Source of the DNA: Malaya genurostris
Taxonomy: Eukaryota; Arthropoda; Insecta; Diptera; Culicidae
Direction: 5' to 3'
DNA length: 64,000 nucleotides
Assembly (NCBI RefSeq): GCF_030247185.1
Contig: NC_080571.1
Location: 4,270,001-4,334,000 of the forward strand
Shown here: positions 1 through 10,555 of the stretch, piece after piece
Layout: each line of letters starts with the position of its first letter
How positions within the stretch are numbered: position 1 is the stretch's first letter
Program-made: the position numbers and the translations under genes
Notes under the pieces: model-generated
The model's input: only the letters and a program-made list of their open reading frames with translations
The model's database searches: none
Told to the model about the DNA's origin: nothing

Positions 1-80
1 AGTTGAAAAATTTTGATTCTATTGGCAGTTAGATTATATAAATCCTTTCACAGATCACTGAGCTCTGAGCTTTAAAAACA
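1..80 (+). repeat. Dispersed repeat family F, truncated copy at window edge
   Basis: The stretch around TTAGATTATATAAATCC followed by a CACTGAGCTC-like motif recurs at about 51600-51775, 59545-59735 (opposite strand), 61125-61300 and partly at 61740-61815. No coding capacity is visible. The family is probably a non-autonomous element, but the ends are not defined. Confidence 0.6.
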
Positions 81-104
81 CGAGAAAGGCCTTATGGATT
101 ATCC

Positions 105-360
105 CCTTTGGTACTCTTTTATACCAAACATTTCAGAAAAGTTTAATTTTGAATTATTTGAGATTATGTCACACAACTGAAAATTTTATCATAAAATTGT
201 GATCCGATTAGCCTATTTCCGATGGGGTGTAATAAAGATTATGTTAATTCGTTAGATACAACAAGAGATATTCACGATCAAAAACTTATCACTCTCTCAG
301 AGGGTAAATTTTGAAAAGGCACCCCATAGTAAAGTAAGTCGTATTCACGACAAAAGGTTT
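105..360 (+). repeat. Dispersed repeat family G, copy 1
   Basis: It resembles 6550-6800 in order and spacing: a TTATCTCACAC/TTATGTCACAC motif, then CTGAAAA..TTTATCATAAA, a TACAACAAGA block, and finally GCCCCATAGTAAAGTAAGTC. No open reading frame. Type of element unknown. Confidence 0.55.
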
Positions 361-1077
361 TTAACAATTTTTTTATGTTTATTATTTCATTCTGTCTTCT
401 TTTTATACCGTTTCTTTATGAAATATTTTTCATTTTTTTAGATTTCAACACGACAGAGAACACAAAGAAATTGACGACACAATACAGACTGATATAGTAC
501 AGACTAACATTTTAATCAGTGATCAGTCAAGATCTATCACATTTATTTTTTGCCAGAAATTTAGACGAATTAAAGCTCATCTCTATTGCAGCTTACTATA
601 AATGTTCCAGTGGAAGTTTCACACAATAATATATTGTACTAGCTGACCCGTCGAACTTCGTTTCGTCCAAAAATTATTATTTTAGTTTATGTTTTCGGAC
701 AGCAGAATTGTTAAACTGATTACTAAACCTACAATCCACGGAATTCGACACACATTCGCTCAAAAAAGAATTATCACCAAAAATTAATGTGAAATACTTC
801 TGTTAAGCAAAAATTGAGCAAATGCACAGATTGTTATCTTATCTTTTGAATCAATGCACTGAACAGAGACCCCACTTAATGGCTTCGACATAAAGGATAT
901 AAGGTGTCACGTTTTCTCTTCCAGATGTGATTCTTGCTTTCGATAATCGATAAAAATGCTCACTAACCAGAATTTTGTATTGATAAACTTAAAACAATGT
1001 TGAAGAGTTTCTCTTCTAGAATTGTTCATTCGATAGAGTAGGATATACACTGAAGTCTTTTTTTAATGGAATTCACG
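361..1077. other. No gene seen; AT-rich intergenic
   Basis: No exon-like sequence. At about 640 a CTAGCTGACCCGTCGAAC motif occurs, similar in wording to ends of dispersed repeats common in insects; I could not find its partner end here. Confidence 0.5.
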
Positions 1078-1320
1078 TACCGCATAAAAAAAATCACATA
1101 ACTCTGAAAATTCGCATAAAAAAAACCGCATAACTCTGAAACTTCGCATAAAAAAACCGCATAACTCTGAAACTTCGCATAAAAAACCCGCAGAAGGGAA
1201 ACCGCATAACTCTGAAACTTCGCATAAAAAAAACCGCATAACTCTGAAACTTCGCATAAAAAAACCGCATAACTCTAAAAATTCGCATAAAAAAAGTCGC
1301 GTAAAAAAACCGCATGAAAA
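1078..1320. repeat. 31-bp tandem repeat, about 7-8 units
   Basis: Units are built from CGCATAAAAAAACCGCATAA followed by CTCTGAAACTT. One unit carries an insertion (CCCGCAGAAGGGAAA) and the outer units are diverged. Reading frames in the array (73-87 codons) are repeat artefacts. Confidence 0.9.
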
Positions 1321-2689
1321 TCTCAAGATCTCAGTGTATTTGTATTTAGCCTAAGTAACCAAAAGTGCGTAAAAAAATTTAGCTCAAGCTGAATACAACG
1401 TATTCTGAACTGTCCATTTTTAAGAAATTACTGATACGTGAATGTTCACCCAACAGAACAAACTTTGAACCAGTTCTTTATACAACATTTAAACAGCGAG
1501 AAAATTTTCTCAGAACTTGTTCTGTGGAACTTTTGATTACGACGCTTAAATTTTATTTTGATATTGATTATACCAATTTGAACATTCTTCACAGAATATG
1601 AAATATAAAATGGAAGTCTCAATTTGTTATGGTAATCATCTTGAACATTGATATATAATCGCCACCTATTGTGTGCGCTTAGTCTAATCTAAACCATTAT
1701 AAAGAAATCTTAGTTTGACCTTAGCGCATTCTGATTTGTTCAACTCGCGCCCGCGATGACCAATACTATTCATCTGAATCCATTAAACACAATTTATCAA
1801 CCGGTAAATGATATCAGAACATTTTCTCCTGTCTACAGCGGTTTTCTAGTACAGTCTAGAGATGGGCAATTCGCTCCTGAGCTGTTCCAGTGAATCGAAT
1901 CATTGAAGTGAGCTGACAGCTCACAGCTCTTTTCAAAAAAAACCGCAGCTTATCAGCTCACTCATTTGCTACCCAGTTTACTGCATTATGACGAAGGGAA
2001 CACGCTACGAGCTGATCGGATCTTCGGCTCTTCAAGAGATTCAATTTAGTTGACATCAATTAAAGATAAACTAATTCGCATTGCATTAATTGCATCATTG
2101 CAAATCAATGATACAATTTCGATCATGCATACGAAAGAAACTCGGAATGACGAATCCCATGAATCAAGTATGCATGTGAAAACTTCACACAAAACAACTC
2201 GTTGCGCGCCAAAAGATTCTTTCAACGATCTAGTATTCCTTTCTTCGGTGGCCAAACACTTATGCAACTCGTTATGTGCCAAACACCTATCGATGATCTA
2301 GCAATCATTGGCGACTTTTTCAGTGGAAAATCCCATTGTCCATAAAAAAAAAATTTGTGAATTTTTCCCACTTTTCCTGCAAGTTTTCCTAATTTTTTGA
2401 AGTACGAACTCGGTGGGGGTAAAAACTGATCAAACAAAAAAAGAATCATGTCAATCCATCAATTTGTTCTTACGTGATGCGATTACAAAGAATGATCTCT
2501 GCTTTTTGATATATATATATAGATTGAACATAATTATTTTTCTAATTACAATACAAGGACTGTAACGAAATCTCAATGGCTCCATACGGCACGTATGGTG
2601 TGCTATTCACTAATGTACTCATATGGAATGAATAGTCCCGAGCCTCTCACAGAAAAGACGTGCATAGTTTCGAACCGTGTATATTTTTG
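1321..2689. other. No gene seen
   Basis: AT-rich sequence. A cluster of GAGCTGACAGCTC-like short inverted repeats lies at 1880-1960, and TAGAGATGGGC at 1856 resembles a hAT terminal motif, but no partner end is seen. The open frame of 83 codons at 2050-2301 has no recognisable product and is matched by an overlapping antisense frame. Confidence 0.45.
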
Positions 2690-3090
2690 TTGAAAACAAG
2701 CCTCTAGATGGCCCAATACCAACTTTCATGACAATCTATCCACTAGTGTTTAAACAACAGCTGATCGTGTCAGACGCAGTCTAGTTTTCATCAAGCTGTG
2801 GAAAAAAGACGCACCAGCGCATTCATGCATAAAACCAACGGTGAAATTGAATGATTTGCAATTCGAATTGGTCCACCATCCTCCGAATTCTTCAGACCTG
2901 GCCCCCAGCGATTATTATCTATTTCCAAAGAAAAAAAAATTCGTCGAGGGCAATGAATCAATATGTTTGAGGAACGATGGGTCAAGTGTTTCGCTGTAGA
3001 TAGAGATTATACTAAAAAATAAAAAAGTTTTCACGGTTAAAATCAACTTTTTAAGTTGGGCCCGGAACGTCTCATTCCAATATGAACTAC
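2690..3090 (+). mobile_element. Mariner (Tc1/mariner) remnant, 3' part of transposase
   Basis: Plus-strand translation around 2850-2935 gives HHPPNSSDLAPSDYYLFP, the C-terminal catalytic block of DD34D mariner transposases (usual form HHPPYSPDLAPSDYxLF). A degraded C-terminal tail and a mariner-like 3' region ending near GGGCCCGGAACGTCTCATTC follow. The reading frame is broken by frameshifts and stops and no TIR pair is visible, so this is a dead fragment. Confidence 0.75.
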
Positions 3091-3777
3091 TTCACATGTG
3101 CGTATCAAACATATTCGTCGTAAAATGCTCTTTCCGACACCGTTCAAAAGATGTTGATAACAATCATATATCACAGTAATAGTTCATTTATCTATTATTG
3201 CTTAATGGAAATGGTAAACCAATACTTGAATTTCGTATAATAGCTTGTTTTGCTATTATTCCGCAACTTGAAGATAATATAATTTATGTAGGTATAAGAC
3301 CAACGTATTTCATAAATTGTTAGAAAATTTTCCAGAGAAGTTTTAGATATTTTCAGTGAATTTAGTGAAAAAGCAAGATAAACTCGAATTTTGTGTGATA
3401 TTCATTAAAATTTTGGATGTACAAACTTAAAATGTACGTAAAATAGTTATTCGGCACTTTATTTTATTGTGTCATTCATTCAGTGTGCATCTGCTAGAAT
3501 CAGATCAATTGTAGAAAGATTTCTCATAGAAGATAAATTAGTTAAGCTATTGGAAATAAAACTGGTTGAAAACCAGCGGAGAGTTCATCATAAAGAACTC
3601 GATACAGATCGATATAATGTGCATTTTAACAGTTATCATTTGATTTATTTTGGTCTGAACGGACTTTGTTAATAATTCGTTTTATGGTTTTCATCACAAT
3701 CACAGCATGATAATTTATTGTACCATGGCCGAAGCCCTGACTATGGCGATATTATGTTAGATTCGCTGTGCCATCAT
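3091..3777. other. No gene seen
   Basis: AT-rich, no exon signals or recognisable repeat. A 67-codon frame at 3469-3672 has no recognisable motif. Confidence 0.45.
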
Positions 3778-4348
3778 CAGTGTTGGTGGTTGCCGATAAT
3801 TTGACAGAAAGCGGCTCGATATTTCTCTTCATTGTATGCGACATTTTCAATCTGGTAGAAGATGCTACAAGAACTCTCTGTCTCTCAATGCATGAACCGT
3901 GAGAGAATTTTGCTACATTTCTTCGCTCCGCTTCATACTCTGAGTATTTCACAGCCCTTAACAAAATATATACAGTTCGGCAATGATCGGCGCTGTGAGA
4001 AATTGACCAAGAGAGAATCGCAAGTTGACAATTATCGCAGATAATTCGAATTGATGATCCTCATCCTAGGTTACAATATACAATATTTCAAAACCCTGGT
4101 TTGGAGCATTCACAGCTATTTTTATAGATCCAACTTCTACAAAGATTATATACACATAGTTAGAATAAGCGGCAATAGTGAAATGATTCTATCGCAATTA
4201 TCCACTGCCCATACAGAATCGGATCGCAAAACGAGAACAAGCGACCGTTTGTTGCTTCAGAGAGAATCCTCACAGCATCGTGCTAACTCGTGATGCTCAG
4301 ACAGGTCATCCAGAGAAATTCCCTTGGCACTGGTGTCTATTCTATGCA
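3778..4348 (-). repeat. Family C repeat, copy 1 (reverse orientation, 5' end missing)
   Basis: This is the reverse complement of about element positions 135-670 of the family seen at 19719-20387 and 62211-62885. Shared landmarks are TATTTCACAGCCCTTA, AATCGCAAGTTGACAATTAT, the GTTAGAATAAGCGGCAATAG block and the palindromic ATACTCTGAGTAT. The missing element 5' end is present next door in the opposite orientation (4349-4508). Non-coding. Confidence 0.8.
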
Positions 4349-4508
4349 AGTATGGCTTTTATCGTATCAAAGAACGCTCTCTAGCAACTCTTCACAGAGA
4401 GACGGATATCATCGCAACAACAAAAACCTGGCATGGCTCATTTAACATGGACTAGACACCAGTGCGAGAGCAAATTTCTCTCGATGACATTTCTTAGAAT
4501 CAAAGGTT
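4349..4508 (+). repeat. Family C 5' segment in inverted orientation
   Basis: Begins ATGGCTTTTATCGTATCAAA and runs through GAGACGGATATCATCGCA to the CTCTCGATGAC motif, matching the first ~160 bp of the intact copies but head-to-head with the preceding copy. The two pieces overlap by roughly 35 bp of element sequence. This layout resembles a 5' inversion (twin priming) or two adjacent insertions. Confidence 0.75.
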
Positions 4509-4990
4509 AACCGACAAAACACGTTGTTTTTTATCGCTCTAATGTGTATAAGGGTGCCAATATTTTGGGATCATCTCTAATTTCGTTAAGTGCTATTGTT
4601 CAAAAGTTGAGGCACCTCGAAAAAAGTACCCATGCAAATTTTGAGCTAAATTGGACATAGGTTAAGGTTTGAAAATGTTCGATCTTGAAAAATAACCATG
4701 GGGGGGAGACATGAGATTTTGGAAATTGAAAATTTTTTTTTGATGTCAAACGTCTTAGAATTGCATGAAACGTCGAGATTTAGTGTCATCTCAAAAAAAT
4801 TTTTTTTAAATCGACTTTCTGGGACTTTGAGATTTCCCAGTCCCAGAAAGTCGATTTTTCGGAAAAAAAAAATTTTCAAGATGACACTAAATCTCGACGG
4901 TTCATGCAATTCTAAGACTTTTGGCATCAACAATTTTTTTTCGATTTCGGAAATTTCATGGATAAGATATAATCATAAAAAAAATCGCAC
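4509..4990 (+). repeat. Family A repeat, 3' part with internal long palindrome
   Basis: Starts at AACCGACAAAACACGTTG and passes ATAAGGGTGCCAATATTTTG. From 4740 to 4929 it forms an imperfect ~90-bp inverted repeat centred near 4833: the arm containing CGAGATTTAGTGTCATCT returns as AGATGACACTAAATCTCG. The same arrangement occurs at 37190-37640 and, in reverse and partly, at 26645-27055. No coding capacity. Confidence 0.8.
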
Positions 4991-5267
4991 GTACTAGTTG
5001 ATTGATTGGGTAAACTTTTCAAACTTTCAATACGTCATTCAAACTTTTTACTTTTCAAACTAGTTTTGAAAATACAAATTGTGTAGCGTTTCGAAAAAAT
5101 ATCAACAAATTGAATTTAAGAATTGTAAAATATAAAATATTGATCTTCACTTTCCAAGCGTGAACAGAAAGTATCTATAATTCCTTCAAAATTTCACGAG
5201 AAATGGTAAAGTGTTATTCACTTATGTACTGATATGATATGCACTTCACAAGACACTTGGACTTGGA

Positions 5268-6340
5268 CTTTGTTCTTGGAATTTTGTTCTTAGAATTTTG
5301 TTCTTGGAATTTTGTTCATGGAATTTTGTTCTTGGAATTTCGTTCTTGGAATTTTTTTCTAGGGATTTCGTTCTTGAAATTTTGTTCTTGGAATTTTGTT
5401 CTTGGAATTTTGTTCTTGGAATTTTTTTTGGAATTTTGTTCTTGGAATTTTTTTCTAGGAATTTCGTTCTTGAAATTTTGTTCTTGGAATTTTGTTCTTG
5501 GAATTTTGTTCTTGGAATTTTTTCTTGGAATTTTGTTCTTGGAATTTTGTTCTTGGAATTTAGTTCTTGGAATTTTTTTCTAGGGATTTCGTTCTTGAAA
5601 TTTAGTTCTTGGAATTTTGTTCTTGGAATTTTGTTCTTGGAATTTTTTCTTGGAATTTCGTTCTTGGAATTTTGTTCTTGGAATTTTGTTCTTGGAATTT
5701 TGTTCTTGGAATTTTGTTCTTGGAACTTTGTTCTTGGAATTTTGTTCTTGGATTTTTTTTCTAGGAATTTCGTTCTTGAAATTTTGTTCTTGGAATTTTG
5801 TTCTTGGAATTTTTTCTTGGAATTTTGTTCTTGGAATTTTGTTCTTGGAATTTCGTTCTTGGAATTTTGTTCTTGGAATTTTGTTCTTGGAATTTTGTTC
5901 TTGGAATGTCGTTCTTGGAATTTTGTTCTTGGAATTTTGTTCGTGGAATTTTGTTCTTGGAATTTTGTTCTTGGAATTTTGTTCTTGGAATTTTGTTTTT
6001 TGGAATTTCGTTCTTGGAATTTCGTTCTTGGAATTTTGTTCTCGGAATTTTGTTCTTGGAATTTTGTTCTTGGAATTTTGTTCTTGGAATTTTGTTCTTG
6101 GAATTTTGTTCTTGGAATTTTGTTCTTGGAATTTTGTTCTTGGAATTTTGTTCTTGGTATTTTGTTCTTGGAATTTCGTTCTTAGAATTTTGTTCTTGGA
6201 ATTTCGTTCTTGGAATTTTGTCCTTGGAATTTTGTTCTTGGAATTTTGTTCTTGGAATTTTTTCTTAGAATTTCGTTCTTGGAATTTTGTTCTTGGAATT
6301 TTGTGCTTGGAATTTTGGTCTTGGAAATTTGTTCTTGAAG
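5268..6340. repeat. 14-bp minisatellite, roughly 75 units
   Basis: The unit is TTCTTGGAATTTTG with point variants (TTCTAGGAA, TTCTCGGAA, TTCGTGGAA, GGAATTTCG) and small indels. A variant block containing CTAGGRATTTCGTTCTTG recurs at about 5359, 5455, 5580 and 5761; these spacings are close to multiples of 14, so blocks have been duplicated. Because 14 is not a multiple of 3 and the unit lacks stops, long frames of up to 295 codons arise on both strands; they are not genes. Confidence 0.95.
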
Positions 6341-6549
6341 TTTTAGAGAACATCTTACAAACCATTCCATATAAAAGGATCTTGTTTGAATACTATACTG
6401 TTTATTTATAAAATGATATATAGTTGGAATCAGCTACGTGAAGTGTTGCCATCATACCAAAGATTTTGATTTTCATCTGCATCTATTAATAAACACTGAT
6501 TCCTTATTTCTATGTGTCGATAGTTTGTTCAATTCATGCGGTTGCGCCT

Positions 6550-6800
6550 TAATTTGGTATTGAATTTCACTTTAATACAAAACATTTTCGAAACCTCAAT
6601 TTTGAGTTAGTTTTGGTTATCTCACACTACTGAAAAGTTTATCATAAATTGCTGACCATATTTTCGATAATATGGAGAAAAATTATGTTGTTGCGTTAAA
6701 TACAACAAGATATATTTGCGATTAAGTTCTACCCATTCTTGTACAAGGAAAATTTGGAAAAAGCGCCCCATAGTAAAGTAAGTCACGACAAAATTGTCGA
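6550..6800 (+). repeat. Dispersed repeat family G, copy 2
   Basis: Same ordered motifs as 105-360, ending in GCCCCATAGTAAAGTAAGTC. Non-coding. Confidence 0.55.
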
Positions 6801-7287
6801 ACTCGGAAATATAGTACAACCATATTATTTCAATTAACTGAATGTACCTGAAGCTATTCTTTTTATATCGCCAAAACAAGTTCTCAAATAAGTACCGTCA
6901 TGATTAATTTGTTTTGATTACCGGAACCGGTAACCACGGTGAAAGTAGCCGCCAAAGATAATAGTGGTTTAGTCTTGGTTGCCACTTTGAAACACTGTTT
7001 GAACAATTTCAATTTTGTATTACGAGTTATTGTACAGTTTTTTATAGACGAGTGATCGGTCGTTTCGTCGGTTTTTACCTCACATCTCCACTTTCTTAAA
7101 AATACTTGATTTCAGTCTTAGCACTGTGATTGCGTTGAAAATTACCTTTTAAGCAGTCTATCTACGTGAGATTGCCTAAGCGCTTGAATGGTATCAGAGT
7201 TTTTAACGAAAATAGTTCTCGCTTGACAGCTAATGGGGGGAAACTAAATTCGACCTATTCATGCACCTTTTATTTTCAATTCCGTCG

Positions 7288-7398
7288 CATTAATTTTTCG
7301 ATCGTATTCCATTTGTATTCCCAACAACACTAGCAAAATCAAAGGTATCTAGGATTGGATCGAAAAATCAGTACGTCGTTGTTTAGAGTAAGGGTGAT
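7288..7398. repeat. MITE, degraded relative of 42991-43136
   Basis: Shares ATTTTTCGATCG, CTAGCAAAATCAAAGGTA and GATCGAAAAATCAGTACGTC with the better copy at 42991-43136. The left arm is degraded. Lies in the sprint intron. Confidence 0.6.
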
Positions 7399-7449
7399 AG
7401 TCTCAGCCTACTTCGTTGATTCCACAGCATGCATCACAAACCTCCGAAC

Positions 7450-7722
7450 CAGTCACGTACCCAGAGGGGGGGGCCCTGGCCCCTCCCGAAATCAAAAACA
7501 GATATATAATTATTTAGAAGATCTCAGACATTTGTTACAGAAATAACAAGACAGTTAACGTAAAGAAATGTAAAACAATAACAGTTTAAGTGGAAAAGTT
7601 TAAAGTGCCTGTTAAAAACACCCGTAAAAGGCACTCCGAAAATTAGGTACATAAGCAATCTTCAGTAACATTATTTTTTATCTTTGGGCCCCTCCCGAAA
7701 CGAAATCCTGGGTACGGGCCTG
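7450..7722. mobile_element. hAT-type MITE with perfect 8-bp target duplication
   Basis: The 273-bp insert starts CAGTCACGTACCCAG and ends CTGGGTACGGGCCTG, imperfect terminal inverted repeats (13 of 15). It is flanked on both sides by CTCCGAAC (7442-7449 and 7723-7730). Terminal CAG..CTG plus an 8-bp duplication is the hAT signature. No transposase inside. It sits 52 bp upstream of a sprint exon. A second copy of one end lies at 9325-9360. Confidence 0.85.
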
Positions 7723-7774
7723 CTCCGAACCTGTTCACTGAAAACACTCATTTCCGGTTCACTTTTCGTTCCAG

Positions 7775-8146
7775 AACACAGTAACTCCACCGAGCGCTAG
7801 TGCCCTGCGGCAAATTTCCACTCTGTTTGTGCGCCTGCAGGAAGCGGAACTGCCGCTGGAGAAGCTTGACCTACTTCTGACGGCTGTGTCGACCATTTTC
7901 GAGGCAACGAATTGCGCGAACGGGCAGCAGCTGAGTGCCGACGATTTTCTTCCAGTATTAGTGCAAGTGGTAGCTCACTGTGGCTTCATAGGGGCCGAAA
8001 TCGAGGCCGAGTACATGTGGGGTCTAATTCAGCCCTCGCTGCTGAGTGGAGAAGCCGGTTACTACCTGACGGCATTGTGTAGTGCGGTTCACGTGCTTAA
8101 GAACTTCTCCCTACAGGAACACGAGGGCGTTTCCGGATCGGTCGAG
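7775..8146 (+). CDS. spri: sprint exon: VPS9 domain
   Basis: Acceptor CGTTCCAG just before 7775, donor GAG|GTGAGT at 8147; phase 0 at both ends, 124 codons. Begins NTVTPPSASALRQIS and holds the core of the VPS9 domain. Confidence 0.85.
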
Positions 8147-8626
8147 GTGAGTTTGTTGTTTCGGGGTGGTCGTGAGATTGCTATCAAGTTGGGATAATTG
8201 GGATGCTTGTTTTTTAACAGTGGACTTCACCTACCTTTCCGGAGTGCTCTTCGGTGCTACGGGTCATTATTCCCGACGAATATAATGGCTCAATTCAGAC
8301 TCGCACGCTTCCGATACGACCTCATACAACGACGAGGGAGGTGTGCCGGATCATCGCTCATAAGGCACGAATTACCAATGCTCAAGATTATGGGCTTTTC
8401 AAGTTAATAGACGGAGAAGGTAAAGTCCTGAATACTTGCTCTGAATACTACTTTTTTCATATTTTTTTTGTTCTCCTCAGAAACTCTCCTGCAAGATAAC
8501 GAGTGTCCGCAGGATGTGCGGATGGCGGCTTGTGGTAAGCACTGTATGATTGCCTACAAGCGAGTAGACGCGAAAATCGCCTGGCCTACGGTTATGCCGA
8601 CGACGTTGACTGATAGTAATCAATAG
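7775..8626 (+). CDS. spri: sprint / RIN-type Ras and Rab interactor, last three coding exons
   Basis: Three exons, 7775-8146, 8221-8419 and 8481-8626 (stop TAG 8624-8626), join in frame and give about 239 residues. The first encodes a VPS9 domain, which in this family catalyses GDP/GTP exchange on Rab5-like GTPases: it has SADDFLPVLVQVVAHCG and GYYLTAL, matching the conserved D and Y/T positions. The second and third encode a Ras-association (RA) domain (LRVIIPDEYNG, REVCRIIAHKARI, GLFKLIDGEG). VPS9 followed by RA is the C-terminal order of RIN1-3 and Drosophila Sprint, which link Ras or receptor tyrosine kinase signalling to endocytosis. Introns are 74 and 61 bp with GT-AG ends. The SH2 and proline-rich N-terminal exons must lie upstream of this window or in unrecognised exons. 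Symbol by family inference. Confidence 0.85.
8221..8419 (+). CDS. spri: sprint exon: first part of RA domain
   Basis: Acceptor TTTTTTAACAG before 8221, donor GAAG|GTAAAG at 8420. 199 nt, ends in phase 1. Starts WTSPTFPECSSVLRV. Confidence 0.85.
8481..8626 (+). CDS. spri: sprint terminal exon
   Basis: Acceptor TTCTCCTCAG before 8481. Completes the RA domain (ETLLQDNECPQDVRMAACG) and ends with a short tail and TAG. No convincing AATAAA appears close downstream, so the 3' UTR end is not called. Confidence 0.85.
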
Positions 8627-9324
8627 CATTATGAAACTAGGTTTTTTCAAAATATACATTTTATTTATTGTAACTCTATTAGGAAGCATGGTTTCGTAAC
8701 ACTGAAAACAATAGCTGAGAACTGTGACAAATAATGGTACATATTAATCTGTATGCATATATTTGCTTTAAACGATATTTAGCCCTGCACGGTTCAAACA
8801 ACAATTACTAATTTTCTCCTTTCAAATACTACAATTATGTCCTAATGTAATGCCGTCATCTCCAATCAGTACTTTAAGCAATCTCCAAAATGGGATCCAT
8901 CCATTAAAGAACGAGAAATATTTTTGCAATCGCAAATCGTGACTGATCTAAGCCTAACTACAAAATTCTAAGATTCGTGTGATCGTTTTTGTCTGATCTA
9001 TTAAAAAAAGGTCGCATTCAATTGCAGTCATGAATGGAAATATTAGCACTAGTTTAATTGTGTTGGTTTCTGCATGGAAACTTTCATTGGAAAGTAGTGG
9101 TGAACACAAGCTGGGTTTTTGTTTTTTTTTATTTCTGGAAAATTTGGCAGCAACAAATACTGCGTTAAAGTTTACTTACCTGAAACGTCGGGAATTCCTC
9201 TCTCACACACACACTTCATTCATGTCGAATTACAAAGGGAACATTCGAATTGGATTATTATTCATCCAATCAGAATTCTTTATTACATTGAAGGATTTCA
9301 CTGAGACAATACAAATACACTTTC
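8627..9324. other. sprint 3' UTR and/or intergenic; no gene seen
   Basis: AT-rich, no exon-like sequence. The 149-codon frame starting at 9030 runs into repeat sequence and has no recognisable motif. Confidence 0.45.
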
Positions 9325-9360
9325 CAGGCCTGTACCCAGGATTTCATTTCGGGAGGGGCC
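9325..9360. mobile_element. Isolated end of the hAT-type MITE
   Basis: Starts CAGGCCTGTACCCAGGATTT and continues to GGGAGGGGCC, which matches the reverse complement of the right end of the 7450-7722 element with two substitutions. No second end or target duplication found. Confidence 0.7.
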
Positions 9361-10555
9361 AGTGTATCTCACCGGTTCCGGAAGCACCCGAAAAAGCAGT
9401 CAAAAACGTCGGAATGGAACTCTCGCAGATTTCTCAGCCAATTTCACGAACTCATTTTCAAACGAAAGGTTTCAAATGACATTTAATTTCATAGAGATCC
9501 AGGTCCGGAAATACAGAGTGATGAGTGCAGAACATTTCAAATCGTCATTGGAAACAGCGATGCAACAAAAACAGAAAAAAACTTCTTCACTTGATTCAAA
9601 ACTGTTTTAATGTTAAGGTTTTGTTATTGGTTTTTATACCCACTTGGATTTACTGGTTTCCTGTTTCCGGTTTCGGAAGTAGAGGCCAAAACTTCCAAAA
9701 CAGATCGCACATAGATTCGTCCGATTTTCACAAATCAAATCCGAATCCGGCTTCTTGTTCCGGATATATAGAATATTGAGTTCTCAAAATTCTGAACAGT
9801 TATAATCGTTTTTGTTCTTCATTGATTTCTATTAGATTTGAAGAAGTACTGGTTTAGGTTTCAGGTTCCGGAAGTAGTGATCAAAAATTCCAAAACAAAA
9901 TTCGCATCTTTTTCACAGAGATGATTGGAGGTTTTGATACCAATAATAGCTCGGAGAAGCCAAATCAGGTGAACAAGGTGGATCTTTCCGACTCTGTTGG
10001 GTCTCCGATTCCAATCTATCGTCGGGTAATCATTTTGTTCTCTGATGTATAATAATGAATCCAGCCAAACATGTATTCGAAGTGCACTTGCGTTCGCCTT
10101 TTTAGTCCTATATAAGTAAATGTGTGATCCAGCGGCAGGATATCTTTCTCATCTGCAGAATCGTAACTCCAACTATCAAACTACGGCCTGCTCGCACACT
10201 TTTTTTTTGAAATTATCCAGTACAATTGTCGTTTATTTTGCCCCCGGTTTTAACATCCATTTTATATAGTTTTAAAACTGTCAGTGGAGTGTTGACGAAA
10301 CTCCTAAAACCACTATTTCACGGTGTAATCTGCATGATCAACAGCACCATAATACCAACAGCCCGGGTCCCTGAAACTCTCTCCTTTCTGTATACGTGCC
10401 TGGGGTTGTCCATCTTAGGATTGAAATCAAGAATTCCACGTTTTTAATGATATTTAATAATGATTGCACTCTACAGCAAAGTTGAAGGACAGTTGGACAG
10501 AACTTTGGAAAATTACTATCTTAAAAGAAGCCTTCAAAATATCAAGTGATTATTA
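9361..10555. other. Degenerate repeat-derived sequence, no gene
   Basis: 9400-9930 contains repeated GGTTTCGGAAGTAG / GTTCCGGAAGTAG and TTCCAAAACA phrases, reminiscent of the type B repeats at 40470 and 60143 but too diverged to delimit. The rest is AT-rich without features. Confidence 0.45.

Noticed and set aside
1063..1326. 73-87 codon Phe/Met/Arg-rich frames on the minus strand
   Set aside because: Artefact of the 31-bp tandem repeat.
5268..6340. Heat-shock elements (GAA/TTC arrays)
   Set aside because: HSEs need NGAAN units every 5 bp (TTCNNGAA); the spacing here is TTCNNNGAA, which fits STAT sites instead.
5239..6411. Several overlapping open frames of 114-295 codons on both strands (FLEFCSWNFVLGIL-type repeats)
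   Set aside because: They arise from a 14-bp tandem repeat that lacks stop codons in any frame; no gene.
8198..8407. 69-codon plus-strand frame overlapping the sprint RA-domain exon
   Set aside because: Out-of-frame shadow of the real exon at 8221-8419.
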